DNA of 64,000 nt from Pseudomonas sp. (GTDB taxonomy: Bacteria > Pseudomonadota > Gammaproteobacteria > Pseudomonadales > Pseudomonadaceae), in contig NZ_JAUXMX010000061.1 in NCBI RefSeq assembly GCF_030683065.1, positions 62,001-126,000 on the forward strand. Direction: 5' to 3'. Positions 49,812 to 59,508 of this stretch are shown here, one piece after another. Each line of letters begins with the position of its first letter. Position 1 is the first letter of the stretch. The notes under the pieces are model-generated. The model had not been told where the DNA came from and ran no database searches. It worked only from the letters and a program-made list of their open reading frames with translations. The position numbers and the translations under genes were made by a program.

Positions 49812-50160
49812 GAGTATAAGGCGCAAGCCCGCGCAGTCTTGGGCCTGCTGACACCTTGTCGGGGTCCACTGGGCTCGAATGACTCAACTACCGGCGCTCC
49901 GCCAGCGGGCGCCGCTGATCTACTCGCTTACCAATCTCGCGCGGGAGAGGACTTTAGCCGCGACAGACCGTGCAGGCGCTGAAAGCATCGCCGCTGACGC
50001 CATGTTGGGTTACGCGGCGGTTCAAGGCCGAATTGGATTCAGCATAGGCGCCCGCCGCTAACCCAACCTACGCTGTTTCGGGATTTCATGGTTGTCGTGA
50101 CCTAGCCAAAAACAAGCCTGCATCACGGCAGTGATGCGGGCTTTGTGCCGTTGCAGTGGT
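49812..50160. other. Intergenic region bcsG/bcsC with inverted repeat
   Basis: No gene is supported; a 60-codon frame (49879-50061) looks random. It contains an inverted repeat (TTGGGTTA(C)GCGGCGG at 50005-50020 and CCGCCGCTAACCCAA at 50052-50066) of the type scattered through Pseudomonas genomes, and then a terminator. Confidence 0.55.
50114..50143. terminator. Shared terminator of bcsG and bcsC
   Basis: AAGCCTGCATCAC pairs with GTGATGCGGGCTT (one G-U) around a GGCA loop. It lies between convergent bcsG and bcsC, and short T-rich runs occur on both sides. Confidence 0.75.
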
Positions 50161-53100
50161 TCAATTGAACTGGGCGTATTCCTCCAGCGGTTCCAGAGGC
50201 ATCTTCAGGTCGCCATCCCAGGGGGCGAAGCTGTAGCGTAGATAGAGCAGGGCGCCGCGTGGCTCGTAGTCGCTGCCCACCGAGCGCTCCATGCCGAGCA
50301 TGCCGCCCACAAACCAGTTCGGGGTCAGTCGCCGTTCTGCCGAGAAACTGAAGCGGTAACTGAATCCGTCGCTGCGCCCGCCCTGGAAAATCGGGTTGCC
50401 GGCTTCGCTTTGCAAGTCGCGGCGGGTCGGGAAGTAGGGCGAATCGTCGTTGCGCGACCAGGAAAAACCTGTCGATGCCTCGGCATAGATCGACCAGTCG
50501 CCCCAGCGCTGGGCATAGTTGATTGGCACTGAGAGTGAGCGGTATTGCTGCGGGCTGTAATAACCGCCTTGGCCGAAGGTGTAGCCGCTAAGGTCTTTCT
50601 GGTAATGCCAATACATGGCGTTGCCGCCGATGCGTAGGCGCCGATCCGGCTCGTCGATGATTCGGAAGTAGACTCCGGCCATCAACCGGTAGCGGTCGTT
50701 GTCCTCGACGTTCTTGCCCGTCAGGCGATGTGCCTGCAGGCTCGACCAGATCCCATAACTGCCGCCCTCGTCGTAGCTCAGGCCTAGGCGAATGCCGTTG
50801 CTGCGTACGCCGCCCCAGGTTTCGCCGGTGCGCGGGTCCTCGGTGCCGGCGAATGACAGCAGCGAATTGTTCAGGGCGCGGCGCGAGACGTCCAGGGTCC
50901 AGCCGAGCTTGGCCAGGTCGCCTCTGATGCGGATGCCACCGACCACATCCTCCACCGGGAAGCCCAGTGGGGTGGTGCCGATGTCCCACTCCAGGCGTTC
51001 GCCGCGCCAGCCAATGGCCAGCGCAGTGCCTGCTTCGCGCTGGTTTCGGTCGCCCTGGTCGCAGGCTTCGCCGCGTTGCTGGCAGATGAGCACGCTGCCG
51101 AAATCGTCGGCGTCGAGCAGGTTGTCAAAGCTGCCGCTGTCCATGGTCACCTGCTCGGCGCGCAGGAAGCCCCGGCCGCTGCCCAGCGGTTGCGCCACTT
51201 CGGCGATCAGGTAGCCGGCCTGTAGATCGGAGAAGCCGGGCGTACCTTTGCTCTCTAGGTAGCTGTATTGCACGGTGGCGGTGGGCGCCTGGTGCAGGTA
51301 GAGCTCGGCGGAGTCGCGGCGAATGCTGCGCTTGAGCCAGTCGTCTTCGTCATTGCTGCGGGTGCTGCGGGTGAATGCCAGGGTATCTTCCGACGCCAGG
51401 GCGATGCCGCTGCTGCGCATGGCTTCGCGGTAGGCCGCCAATGCCTCTTGTGGCTGGCCGCCGGCCAGGGCCAGGCGACCGCTGTCGCGCCAGATCCAGG
51501 GGTCCTGCGGGGCAGCGAGACGAGCCTGGATCATCGCTTGCTCGGCCTTGGTCTGCTCGCCGAGTTGCAGCCAGAGATTGGCGATACGCCGCTGCTGGCT
51601 GGGTGAAGGGGTGGCAGGGGCAAACGCATCGAGGCGTTGCTGAACATCGGTATCGCGACGCTGCTGGGCCAGCTCGATCAGGCTGAGTTCGGCTTCGCTG
51701 TTGTGCGGTTCGAGTTGCTGAGCCAGTCGGTACTGACGCTCTGCCTCTGCTCGGTTACCTCGCCGTTCGGCCCATTCGCCGAGGGTCAGGGGGATGGCAA
51801 CCTCTTCTGGAAAGTGGCGTTGCTGCGCCTTGAGGTAGTCGCTGGCCGCGTGCTCACGGCCTTGGGCGTGCATCTGGCGTGCATTATCCATGGTCTGGGC
51901 GAAGCGCAAGCGCCGATCAAGGGCGCGCATGCCGTCGTCCCACGTGGTCCTGGGCACCGTGGCCAGGCTGGCCAGGGCTTGCTGGGGGCGATCCTGGCTG
52001 GCCAGAAACAGGCTATGGGCATAGCGCGAGGCCGGATCGTAAGGCGCGCGCAGCAGCAGGCCGGCAAAACTCTGCTCGGCAGCCGGGTCATCGAGTTGCA
52101 CCCGGGCCTTGGCCAGGTCGTAGGCGATCCAGGGGTTGTCTGGTTGCAGGCGCAGGGCCTGATCGAGCAGGTGCTTGGCGGTGGCCCAGCGTTGCTGGTC
52201 GGCGTGTTGTTGGGCCTGGGTTGTCAACTGGGCAGCTTGCAGACGGTTCAATTCGGGCTCGAAGCGTTGGCGCTGGTCGGCCGGTAAGGTAGCGATGATT
52301 TCCCGTGCGCGTTCGGGTTGGCTGGCGCTATAGAGGTTGATCAGGCCGCGTTTAGCCGCAGCATTATTGCGGTCGCGAGCCAATGCCGCCTGGTAGTGCC
52401 TTTCGGCGCCCGCCATGTCGTTGCGCCTGGCCTGGATATAGCCAAGGCCGTTGTGTGGTTCGGCGGCATTGGACTTGAGTGTGGCTGCCTGCTGGTAAAG
52501 CTGCGCGGCGCGCTCAAGCTGACCTTGCTCAACGGCAACTTCAGCCTCCTTCAGGGTGGCCCAGAAGCGTGATTCAGTGATCAGGGTTTGCCATTTGCCC
52601 ATGTTATCGATGTTTTCCTCGTGGCTGCGAGCCTGTTCATACAGCGTCAAGGCCTCCTGTTGCCGCCCTTGGCGCTGGCGCAGCAGACCCAGTGCGCCGA
52701 GGGTTTGTGAATCCGTCGGAAAACCCTTGAGTGCCAGTTGCAGGTCGCGCTCGATGGCCGGGTAGGCCTGTGAACCGCTTTCGAGATTGCCCAGGGCGCG
52801 CTGCTTGGCCTGGAAGGAGGGGTTGCCGAGCAACGCTTCCTGTTCAGCCAAAGATTGTCTGGCGATCTCGTCGGCCTCGGGGTACTGCGTGAGGTAGCGG
52901 CGCCACAAGGCGGCGCTGCGCTCGTTGACGGGGAGCCGTTCGAGACGGTCTTGCCAGACGCTGGCAACGCCCGCTCGGGCATAGGGGTCGCTGGACAGCT
53001 TCTCCAGATCGGCGTGGGCGGCCTCGCTGTACGGGTCGCGCGCCAGGCGTTGTCTGGCCAGGGCCAGGCGAAAACTGCTGCTGTACGGGTACTGCTCAAC

Positions 53101-53610
53101 CAGCTGTTCCAAGCCCTGCAAGGCCCTGGCTTGACCGGTTGGGGCATTGGCCAGGGCCTGCCAGTACTCAAGGGCATGATCGCTACTGGGAAAACCGTGC
53201 TTGAACAGGCTGTCGTAAACCGCCAGCGCTTCCTCGGGGCGCCCCGCGCGCGCCAGCAGGCGAGCCTGCTGCAGGTGTTGCTTGGCCTCGGGTTCGTTGA
53301 TCGCCAAGTGCAGGCGGGCATGGGCGAGCGGCTCGCTGTCGGGGGCGCTGCGGTTGAGGCGTTCGAGAGAGGCTTGCGCTTCAGTCAGTTGATTCTTGCG
53401 CACTTGCAGGCGAATCAATGCCGCCAGGCCGTCGGGGTCGTCGGGGTTGAGCTTGAACAGTCGGTAGAGGCTTTCCTCGATCAACTCCACCTTGTTGCGG
53501 GACTCCCCGGTGCGTACCTGCTCCAGCAATTGCAAACGGGCTTCGCCGACATCGATGGCATGAATGCTGGTGCTCAGCAGCAGCAAGGCAAGCGGTAGGT
53601 GCCTGGTCAT
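50161..53610 (-). CDS. bcsC: Cellulose synthase outer-membrane export protein BcsC
   Basis: A 1149-residue protein that exports cellulose across the outer membrane. The ATG at 53610 (MTRHLPLALLLLSTSIHA) is preferred because AGAGGA lies about six bases upstream; an ATG two codons earlier sits too close to it. The signal peptide is followed by about 18 TPR repeats up to roughly residue 750 (for example AGRPEEALAVYDSLFKHGFP and PHNGLGYIQARRNDMAGAERHYQAALARD). A C-terminal barrel (BCSC_C) with strands such as YLRYSFAPWDGDLKMPLEPL ends in Asn. It overlaps bcsZ by four bases (ATGA). Confidence 0.96.
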   Translation of the reverse strand: MTRHLPLALLLLSTSIHAIDVGEARLQLLEQVRTGESRNKVELIEESLYRLFKLNPDDPDGLAALIRLQVRKNQLTEAQASLERLNRSAPDSEPLAHARLHLAINEPEAKQHLQQARLLARAGRPEEALAVYDSLFKHGFPSSDHALEYWQALANAPTGQARALQGLEQLVEQYPYSSSFRLALARQRLARDPYSEAAHADLEKLSSDPYARAGVASVWQDRLERLPVNERSAALWRRYLTQYPEADEIARQSLAEQEALLGNPSFQAKQRALGNLESGSQAYPAIERDLQLALKGFPTDSQTLGALGLLRQRQGRQQEALTLYEQARSHEENIDNMGKWQTLITESRFWATLKEAEVAVEQGQLERAAQLYQQAATLKSNAAEPHNGLGYIQARRNDMAGAERHYQAALARDRNNAAAKRGLINLYSASQPERAREIIATLPADQRQRFEPELNRLQAAQLTTQAQQHADQQRWATAKHLLDQALRLQPDNPWIAYDLAKARVQLDDPAAEQSFAGLLLRAPYDPASRYAHSLFLASQDRPQQALASLATVPRTTWDDGMRALDRRLRFAQTMDNARQMHAQGREHAASDYLKAQQRHFPEEVAIPLTLGEWAERRGNRAEAERQYRLAQQLEPHNSEAELSLIELAQQRRDTDVQQRLDAFAPATPSPSQQRRIANLWLQLGEQTKAEQAMIQARLAAPQDPWIWRDSGRLALAGGQPQEALAAYREAMRSSGIALASEDTLAFTRSTRSNDEDDWLKRSIRRDSAELYLHQAPTATVQYSYLESKGTPGFSDLQAGYLIAEVAQPLGSGRGFLRAEQVTMDSGSFDNLLDADDFGSVLICQQRGEACDQGDRNQREAGTALAIGWRGERLEWDIGTTPLGFPVEDVVGGIRIRGDLAKLGWTLDVSRRALNNSLLSFAGTEDPRTGETWGGVRSNGIRLGLSYDEGGSYGIWSSLQAHRLTGKNVEDNDRYRLMAGVYFRIIDEPDRRLRIGGNAMYWHYQKDLSGYTFGQGGYYSPQQYRSLSVPINYAQRWGDWSIYAEASTGFSWSRNDDSPYFPTRRDLQSEAGNPIFQGGRSDGFSYRFSFSAERRLTPNWFVGGMLGMERSVGSDYEPRGALLYLRYSFAPWDGDLKMPLEPLEEYAQFN

Positions 53611-54701
53611 GAGCATTCCTCTAATGACTGTGGTTGCAATGCACCACGAGGTGAGAAGCGATAGCGCCCCTCGCTCCAGCCTTGGCCGAACAAACGCAGT
53701 ACATGGTCGTAGTAGGCGTTCGCTTGCACGGGTTCTGCAGCCAGGCGAGCCAGTTGTTGTTGCAGCAGGTGCGGTTCTGCGACTCTGCTCAGCAAGGGCA
53801 GCAACGCCGCAGAGAATCCCGGTGGTCCTTGTCCTTCAGCCGCGCCGGTGAGGCTGTCGACGCGCAGGGGTGGGTAACCATGCCGCTGGATGTAGCGCAG
53901 CATTGGGCGAAATTGGTGGGTCAGGTTATCTGTTGGCTCCTGCATGCCGGCCCAGAGGTAGACGCGGATGGCGTCGTAGCTGCCCTGCCAGCCACTCTTG
54001 GCCGATGCCTGCCATTGTCCGTTGCGCCACTCGACCCAATCTGGGGCGAAGCCGCGGGCGCTGGTTTGTTCGAGCATGCGTTGGCTGGGCTCGAGCATCG
54101 CCGACCAGATGCTGTCTGGGTAGCGATGGGCAAAACTGTGCAGCAAGGGCAGGGGGGAGTAGCTGGGGTTGAGGGTCCAGTGGTCCTGCCCGCTAAAGCC
54201 TTTTGCTCCGGGAAGCAGCAGTGGCCCGAGTTGCGGCAGTTGGGCGACCTCATGCTGCTGAATCAGTGCCAGTTGCCGGGCGGACAGGCGTGAATACTCG
54301 TCGTGCTGCCAGAGTCTGCCGGCTTCCTGCAGGCTATAGGCCAGCCAGAGGTCGGCGTCTGCTGCAGAGTTGGCGTCGAGCACCTGCCATTGGCCGTCCG
54401 GGTTGCGCCCCCAGAGCCAGGCCGGCAAGTGCCGTTGCAGGTCGCCCTGGGCCAGGTTGTCTTCCAGCCAGCGCAGCAGGCGCTCAAAGGTATGCCGATC
54501 CTCAGCAACCAGGGCGAAGAACAGGGCATAGGCCTGGCCTTCCGAGGTGGTGATCGACCGTGAATCACTGCTGTCGATAACGCGCCCGCCGGTATCGACA
54601 AAACGTTGTTTGAACTGCTCCCACAATGGCCACTGGCAACTGGCATGCGCGGCATTGCCGAGCGGCAAAAGGACTAACAGCAAGATCATCCAGGGTTTCA
54701 T
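53607..54701 (-). CDS. bcsZ: Periplasmic endo-1,4-beta-glucanase BcsZ (GH8)
   Basis: A 364-residue GH8 cellulase that trims cellulose in the periplasm. The ATG at 54701 has TGAGG upstream, and the signal peptide is MKPWMILLLVLLPLGNAAHA. The catalytic residues align well with E. coli BcsZ: Glu54 (SEGQAYALFFA) as acid, Asp243 (SYDAIRVYLW) as base, plus Asp in NSAADADLWL. The start is eight bases after the bcsB stop and the stop overlaps bcsC. Length is typical (E. coli 368). Confidence 0.96.
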   Translation of the reverse strand: MKPWMILLLVLLPLGNAAHASCQWPLWEQFKQRFVDTGGRVIDSSDSRSITTSEGQAYALFFALVAEDRHTFERLLRWLEDNLAQGDLQRHLPAWLWGRNPDGQWQVLDANSAADADLWLAYSLQEAGRLWQHDEYSRLSARQLALIQQHEVAQLPQLGPLLLPGAKGFSGQDHWTLNPSYSPLPLLHSFAHRYPDSIWSAMLEPSQRMLEQTSARGFAPDWVEWRNGQWQASAKSGWQGSYDAIRVYLWAGMQEPTDNLTHQFRPMLRYIQRHGYPPLRVDSLTGAAEGQGPPGFSAALLPLLSRVAEPHLLQQQLARLAAEPVQANAYYDHVLRLFGQGWSEGRYRFSPRGALQPQSLEECS

Positions 54702-54709
54702 CGCGCACC

Positions 54710-56926
54710 TCAGGCAGGGTCTTGCAAGCGACGCTTGGCCAGCAAACTGAGGGCGCTGAACATCACGCTGGCGATCAGTACGGTGCTCAGCGCAGCCAGA
54801 ATTATCAGGAACAGCAGGTGGTCGGCGAGGTGGTACCAGAGCAGCAGCCACCAGGGCAGGCTGCCGACATGGTAGGTGTCGCCAAGCATGGCGGCATCGA
54901 TGTGCTCTCCGTGCATCAAGGTCACTGAGCCTGCGATTCTGGCGCGGCGCTGGCTATCGAGCAGGTTTTGCTCGATCAGGCTGTAGCCACTGGCATCGCC
55001 CGCCATCAGTGCGACCACGCTGCGCTTATCATCAAATGGCGACTTGAATCCGACCAGGGCGGCCAGATTGGTTGCCGCGTCACTGATCTGTGGGGGCATG
55101 GCATTGTCGTCCGGGTGACTGAGACTGGCGGCGAGCTGCTCACCAAGGGCGCTCAGTTCCGGGCCTTGCTCGTTGCTGAATGCTGGCGCAACGGCGCCAA
55201 TCAGCAGCAGGTCACGCTGGCTTAGCGCGGCATCTTGCCAATTGTCGCTGATGCTCAGGCGAGTGGCTGGATAACCCGTATAAGCGCCGATCCGGCCAAT
55301 GATCGCCAGCAGCAGCGATAGCTCTGCCTGTTTTGGCTGGGAGGGTGTCAGCACCAAGGTTTGCGAGAGGTCGGCGATCCGGCTGTAGGGGTAGCCGGTT
55401 TCTGCGAAGGCCTGCAGATCGGGCATCGCCTTATAGTGATGGAAGGCAGAAAAGTCGATGCTGGAGTCAGGGTCGATCGCCGCCTGGATATTCATCGGCA
55501 GGCTGGTGGCGCAGTTGCTGGCATAGGCGCAACCGGGCAAGGCATTGAAGGTAAAGTTCATGCGCAGCTCGTTGTGTGGGCCGATGAGCTGGGCCGGTAG
55601 CATTAGCCGCTTGCTGCCTGGATGCTGCGTGAGCAGGGGCAGATTTTGCTGGGCCAGGCCGGCGATTTGTCCAGGCAGTGGATCGTTGAGGGGAAAGGCC
55701 TGGACGAAATGCTGGTTGATGCTGACGCTGAGCAGCGAAGATTCCTGCTGCAGCGGTGGCGTATAGCGATAGCGCAGGTCCAGCGGTACCCCTGGGCTAC
55801 GCCAGATGAACAGGTCCGCCGGTACCCTCAGCGTCAGGCTCATCGGCGGAGGCACCAGGCCGCTCGCCTGCAATTGCATGGGGTTATCGATCAGTTCGGC
55901 GAAGCGCGTGGGTCCATCGCTTTTCACCCAGTTGGGCGCATCGTAGGGCTTTCTGGGTGGGGCTTCAGGGAGAATGCGCAGGGTGCTCGACGGTCCTTTC
56001 AAGCTGTTACTGCCCAGGGTAAGGGCGCGAGCTGCTGCGAGCACTTGCAGGTCATCTTCCCCCAGGACCAGCAGCAATTTGGCGAAAGGTGCAGTGGGAT
56101 GGTCGACGATGGCCAGCGTAGGTTCGCTGACCTTTGGATAATCCTTGAGGTACATCGGGCGCTGAAGGTTGCTGGCAAATACCACCGCTGAACGGTTGGC
56201 CGGCAAGCCGCCAAAAGAAACCGGGAAGGACGCGCCGCGCCAGCCGCTGTGGATGCCGAACCAGGAGGCGAGGACGGCTGCGGCGGTCTGTTGGGTTGGG
56301 TTGGGCGTGCTGCTGAACACGAACGGCAACAGCAGGGGCGCCTTGTCACGGTGGTCGAAGAATGGCTCCGGCAGAATCGCCAGGTCGTTGCTGACCTTGA
56401 GCCGCAGGACGCGCAGCTGCAATGTGCTTTTGGCACTGAAGTCCAGCCACAGGCTGGCGTGCATGGGGTCCTCTGGCGCACTGTCGTTGCTGCCCACCAG
56501 CTCGAAGCGCAGGTGGTTGAAGTCGCGAATGAAGCTGGTATCCAGCGCGAGTGTGCGCCTGACCTCCTGGCCGAGTTCTTCTTCGAGGATCGGCAACACG
56601 CCCATCAGTTCGTCATTGAGGTACACCTTGACGTGGGAGCGCTTGGCGTTGAGCGCCGGTGATGGGGTGTAGAGCAGATGCAGCTCGGCGGCACTGATCA
56701 ACTCATCGCTGCGCACACCGAATTCGGCGTAGAGGTGGCGCAACATATTGCGCAGCAGTAGCACGCCGGGTGAAGAAAGCTCGCTGAGACTCAGGCTGCG
56801 CTGATAGGTGGTGGGTTGCGTGGTGTCCGTTGTGGGCGACTCCGGCGCAGCAGCAAAGGTACTGTTCGCGATCAGGATCGAGCTGAAAAGTATGAATATG
56901 CAACGGGTAAAATACTGGATATTCAT
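54710..56926 (-). CDS. bcsB: Cellulose synthase regulatory/periplasmic subunit BcsB
   Basis: A 738-residue periplasmic subunit anchored by a C-terminal helix. The ATG at 56926 overlaps the bcsA stop (ATGA) and gives the signal peptide MNIQYFTRCIFILFSSILIANSTFA. The large carbohydrate-binding and flavodoxin-like domains follow (HLRFELVGSNDSAPEDP and LLLVLGEDDLQVLAAARALTLGS are family-like). The C-terminal membrane helix is LADHLLFLIILAALSTVLIASVMFSAL. It forms the membrane complex with BcsA and guides the glucan across the periplasm. Confidence 0.95.
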   Translation of the reverse strand: MNIQYFTRCIFILFSSILIANSTFAAAPESPTTDTTQPTTYQRSLSLSELSSPGVLLLRNMLRHLYAEFGVRSDELISAAELHLLYTPSPALNAKRSHVKVYLNDELMGVLPILEEELGQEVRRTLALDTSFIRDFNHLRFELVGSNDSAPEDPMHASLWLDFSAKSTLQLRVLRLKVSNDLAILPEPFFDHRDKAPLLLPFVFSSTPNPTQQTAAAVLASWFGIHSGWRGASFPVSFGGLPANRSAVVFASNLQRPMYLKDYPKVSEPTLAIVDHPTAPFAKLLLVLGEDDLQVLAAARALTLGSNSLKGPSSTLRILPEAPPRKPYDAPNWVKSDGPTRFAELIDNPMQLQASGLVPPPMSLTLRVPADLFIWRSPGVPLDLRYRYTPPLQQESSLLSVSINQHFVQAFPLNDPLPGQIAGLAQQNLPLLTQHPGSKRLMLPAQLIGPHNELRMNFTFNALPGCAYASNCATSLPMNIQAAIDPDSSIDFSAFHHYKAMPDLQAFAETGYPYSRIADLSQTLVLTPSQPKQAELSLLLAIIGRIGAYTGYPATRLSISDNWQDAALSQRDLLLIGAVAPAFSNEQGPELSALGEQLAASLSHPDDNAMPPQISDAATNLAALVGFKSPFDDKRSVVALMAGDASGYSLIEQNLLDSQRRARIAGSVTLMHGEHIDAAMLGDTYHVGSLPWWLLLWYHLADHLLFLIILAALSTVLIASVMFSALSLLAKRRLQDPA

Positions 56927-59508
56927 GGGTGCGGCCCTGCCTTGACGATGCTGAGTACGGGGGTGACTGGTACGAAAGAGGCGAACCACCGACCTGCGCT
57001 GCCTAGAAAAGCAATCAGCGGCTGAGCGCAACTCGGGGCATACAGCAGTGTCTGCCGATAGCCGCTGATGCCGACGCGGGCGATCCCGCTCAGGCTGCTG
57101 AGCGGCTTGTCCTGCTCGAAGCCGTCATGCCAGCGCGCCCAGGTGTCTGCGCGGGCAAACGTGCATTGCACGAAACGGCCATGGCGGCGCAGGTCCATCG
57201 GCTCCAGTTCGGCACCGAGGAGGCCTTGAGTAATGCTGCGCCCGCGGGCGGGGAATTCGAATTCCTCGTGGCCGCGCCTGAGCAACAGCGACAGCCTGGT
57301 CACGTCGGTCAGGTTCAAGTTCAACCCCTGGGGGAGCTGAATGCTCACGCCGCCGTCCGAGTAGTTGAGCAGGGTGCAGGGGTAGGCATGGCCGGATGGC
57401 AGGCGGATTCCTGCGTCGAGGTGCAGGTTAACGCGGTGTGCTCGACGGATTTGCCGGACTTCTGCCGCCACCGCCAAGGCGCCGCCGAGTATGACCAGGT
57501 TGTACAGCACCCAGCACAGGCTGATCAGTACGGTCAGGCGCTCGTCGCTCGGCCCCCAGAGTAGGCGATAGACACCAAATAGCAGGCCGATCAGGTTGAG
57601 TGCGGCGAGGAACAGGAAGGGCTTGGCCATCTTCCAGTCGAATTGGTCGTCTTCAATCAGGCCGCCCTTGGCGGTAACGTTAAAGGTGCCCTTGCGCGGG
57701 TTGAGCAAGGCGACACTGGTAGGGCGGGCGATGTACCAGGAGAGCACGGTTTCGTAGATTTCGCTCCAGAACGAATGGCGATATTTGCCCTGGATACGTG
57801 AGTTGGTCATGGTGCTATGAGCGATGTGGGGCACTACAAAAAGCAGGATAAGCAAGGCCGGGGCATAGATGATGTAGGCGTGCAGGACCAGGAAGGCCAA
57901 TGGCGCCGTGAGGTAGATCAGGCGCGGTACCCCGGACAGAAAATGCAGCATGGCATTGAAGTAGCAAAGCCGCTGCCCGAGCGAAAGTCCCTGGCCAAAC
58001 AACGGGTTGTCGAGACGGAAAATCTGCACCATGCCGCGGGCCCAGCGGATGCGCTGGCCAATGTGTGCGCTGAGGCTTTCGGTAGCCAGGCCGGCTGCCT
58101 GGGGAATGCGAATGTAGGCTGAGGTCCAGCCTTGGCGGTGCAGGCGTAGCGAGGTGTGCGCATCCTCGGTTACGGTTTCCACGGCGAAGCCGCCAATGCT
58201 CTCCAGTGCGGCACGCCGCAAAATGGCGCAGGAACCGCAAAAGAAGGTCGCGTCCCACAGGTCGTTGCCATTCTGGGTCAGGCCGTAGAACAGGGTGTTC
58301 TCGTTCGGCGTCTGACGGAAGTTATCCAGATTGCGCTCGAAAGGGTCGGCGGAGAGGAAGTGATGCGGTGTTTGTAAAACCCCAAGCCGCGGGCTGTGCA
58401 GAAACCAGCCCATGGTCATCTGCAGGAAGGAGCGGGTCGGGATGTGGTCGCAGTCGAAAACGGCGATGAACTCACCGTTGGTCTTGCCCATCGCAGTATT
58501 CAGGTTGCCGGCCTTGGCATGCCGGTTGTCCGAGCGGGTCAGGTAGCCAACCCCGGCTTCAGCGGCAAACTGGCGGAATTCTTCGCGTTTGCCATCGTCG
58601 AGAATCCAGATGTTGAGCTTGCTTTGCGGCCAGTCGATGCCGAGCGCCGCCAGCACGGTCGGGCGTACCACTGACATATCTTCGTTATAGGTCGGAATGT
58701 AAATATCCACGCTCGGCCACTTGGTTGCATCGGCAGGTAGCGGGCAGGGCTGGCGGTCGAGTGGCCAGATGGACTGCAGGTAACCAAGAATCAGTACTAG
58801 CCAGGAGTAGCTTTCGGCGGCCAGCAACAGCAGGCCACAACTCAAATCCAATGGGTTTTCCCAATTCAGGGTAGAGCTGTAGCGCCACCAGAAATAACGA
58901 CTGGAAACCAGGATCGACAGAACGATCAGAATCAGTGTTGCGCGGCGCCCGGAAAAGCGCGCCACGCTCAAGGCGATTAGCCAGAGTAGGCCGGCAAACA
59001 GCGCTTGCTGGTACGGTTCAAGGGGTTGGGTTATGCACACCGCCAGCAACGCTATGGCCACCAGCAGTATCGGCAGCTGCAGCCATGCGCCATTGTCGTT
59101 GGACCTTGCTGGTGCCGGTTGTGCGCTGATCTGGCGGGTGCCATCGCGCGCCAGCATGCGTATATACAACGCTTGCCGGCAGCGACTTAAGGCCGGCAGG
59201 CACGAGGTTGCCAACCACGTGGCTCTTGGCGGACGTTGTTGGACAGGCTTTCTCAATAGGTACCACAGGCTCTGCAGCAACACACGCAGCGGATCCGCCG
59301 GGCGCAAGCGTAGCCAGCAAGCTTGGGGATAAAGCTGTTGCCGGTGTTCCAGCAGCCAGCGCCAGCTGGTTGACTCCAGGCGCAGCAGCGTCCAGCACAG
59401 GACGCGAAACAGCGCCATCAGCAGGGTCGGATGGCGGGTAGCGGAGGGGGAATTGCCGGCCTCGCTGGGAGACGGCTGTGCTGGCAGCGGTTGGGTGAGC
59501 TGATTCAT
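56923..59508 (-). CDS. bcsA: Cellulose synthase catalytic subunit BcsA (UDP-forming)
   Basis: An 861-residue GT2 processive glycosyltransferase. The ATG at 59508 (MNQLTQP) overlaps the bcsQ stop. The extended N-terminal part (1-140) precedes the helices. The catalytic motifs are DDG (304-306), DCD (352-354), TED (447-449, catalytic base) and QRIRW (485-489), with the gating loop FNVTAKGG near 609. The C-terminal PilZ domain binds c-di-GMP through RRAHR (688-692) and NYSDGG (715-720). All are intact, so the enzyme should be active and c-di-GMP dependent. Confidence 0.97.
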   Translation of the reverse strand: MNQLTQPLPAQPSPSEAGNSPSATRHPTLLMALFRVLCWTLLRLESTSWRWLLEHRQQLYPQACWLRLRPADPLRVLLQSLWYLLRKPVQQRPPRATWLATSCLPALSRCRQALYIRMLARDGTRQISAQPAPARSNDNGAWLQLPILLVAIALLAVCITQPLEPYQQALFAGLLWLIALSVARFSGRRATLILIVLSILVSSRYFWWRYSSTLNWENPLDLSCGLLLLAAESYSWLVLILGYLQSIWPLDRQPCPLPADATKWPSVDIYIPTYNEDMSVVRPTVLAALGIDWPQSKLNIWILDDGKREEFRQFAAEAGVGYLTRSDNRHAKAGNLNTAMGKTNGEFIAVFDCDHIPTRSFLQMTMGWFLHSPRLGVLQTPHHFLSADPFERNLDNFRQTPNENTLFYGLTQNGNDLWDATFFCGSCAILRRAALESIGGFAVETVTEDAHTSLRLHRQGWTSAYIRIPQAAGLATESLSAHIGQRIRWARGMVQIFRLDNPLFGQGLSLGQRLCYFNAMLHFLSGVPRLIYLTAPLAFLVLHAYIIYAPALLILLFVVPHIAHSTMTNSRIQGKYRHSFWSEIYETVLSWYIARPTSVALLNPRKGTFNVTAKGGLIEDDQFDWKMAKPFLFLAALNLIGLLFGVYRLLWGPSDERLTVLISLCWVLYNLVILGGALAVAAEVRQIRRAHRVNLHLDAGIRLPSGHAYPCTLLNYSDGGVSIQLPQGLNLNLTDVTRLSLLLRRGHEEFEFPARGRSITQGLLGAELEPMDLRRHGRFVQCTFARADTWARWHDGFEQDKPLSSLSGIARVGISGYRQTLLYAPSCAQPLIAFLGSAGRWFASFVPVTPVLSIVKAGPHP

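Noticed and set aside
49879..50061. 60-codon frame between bcsG and bcsC
   Set aside because: No ribosome site; it overlaps the inverted repeat and terminator-adjacent sequence.
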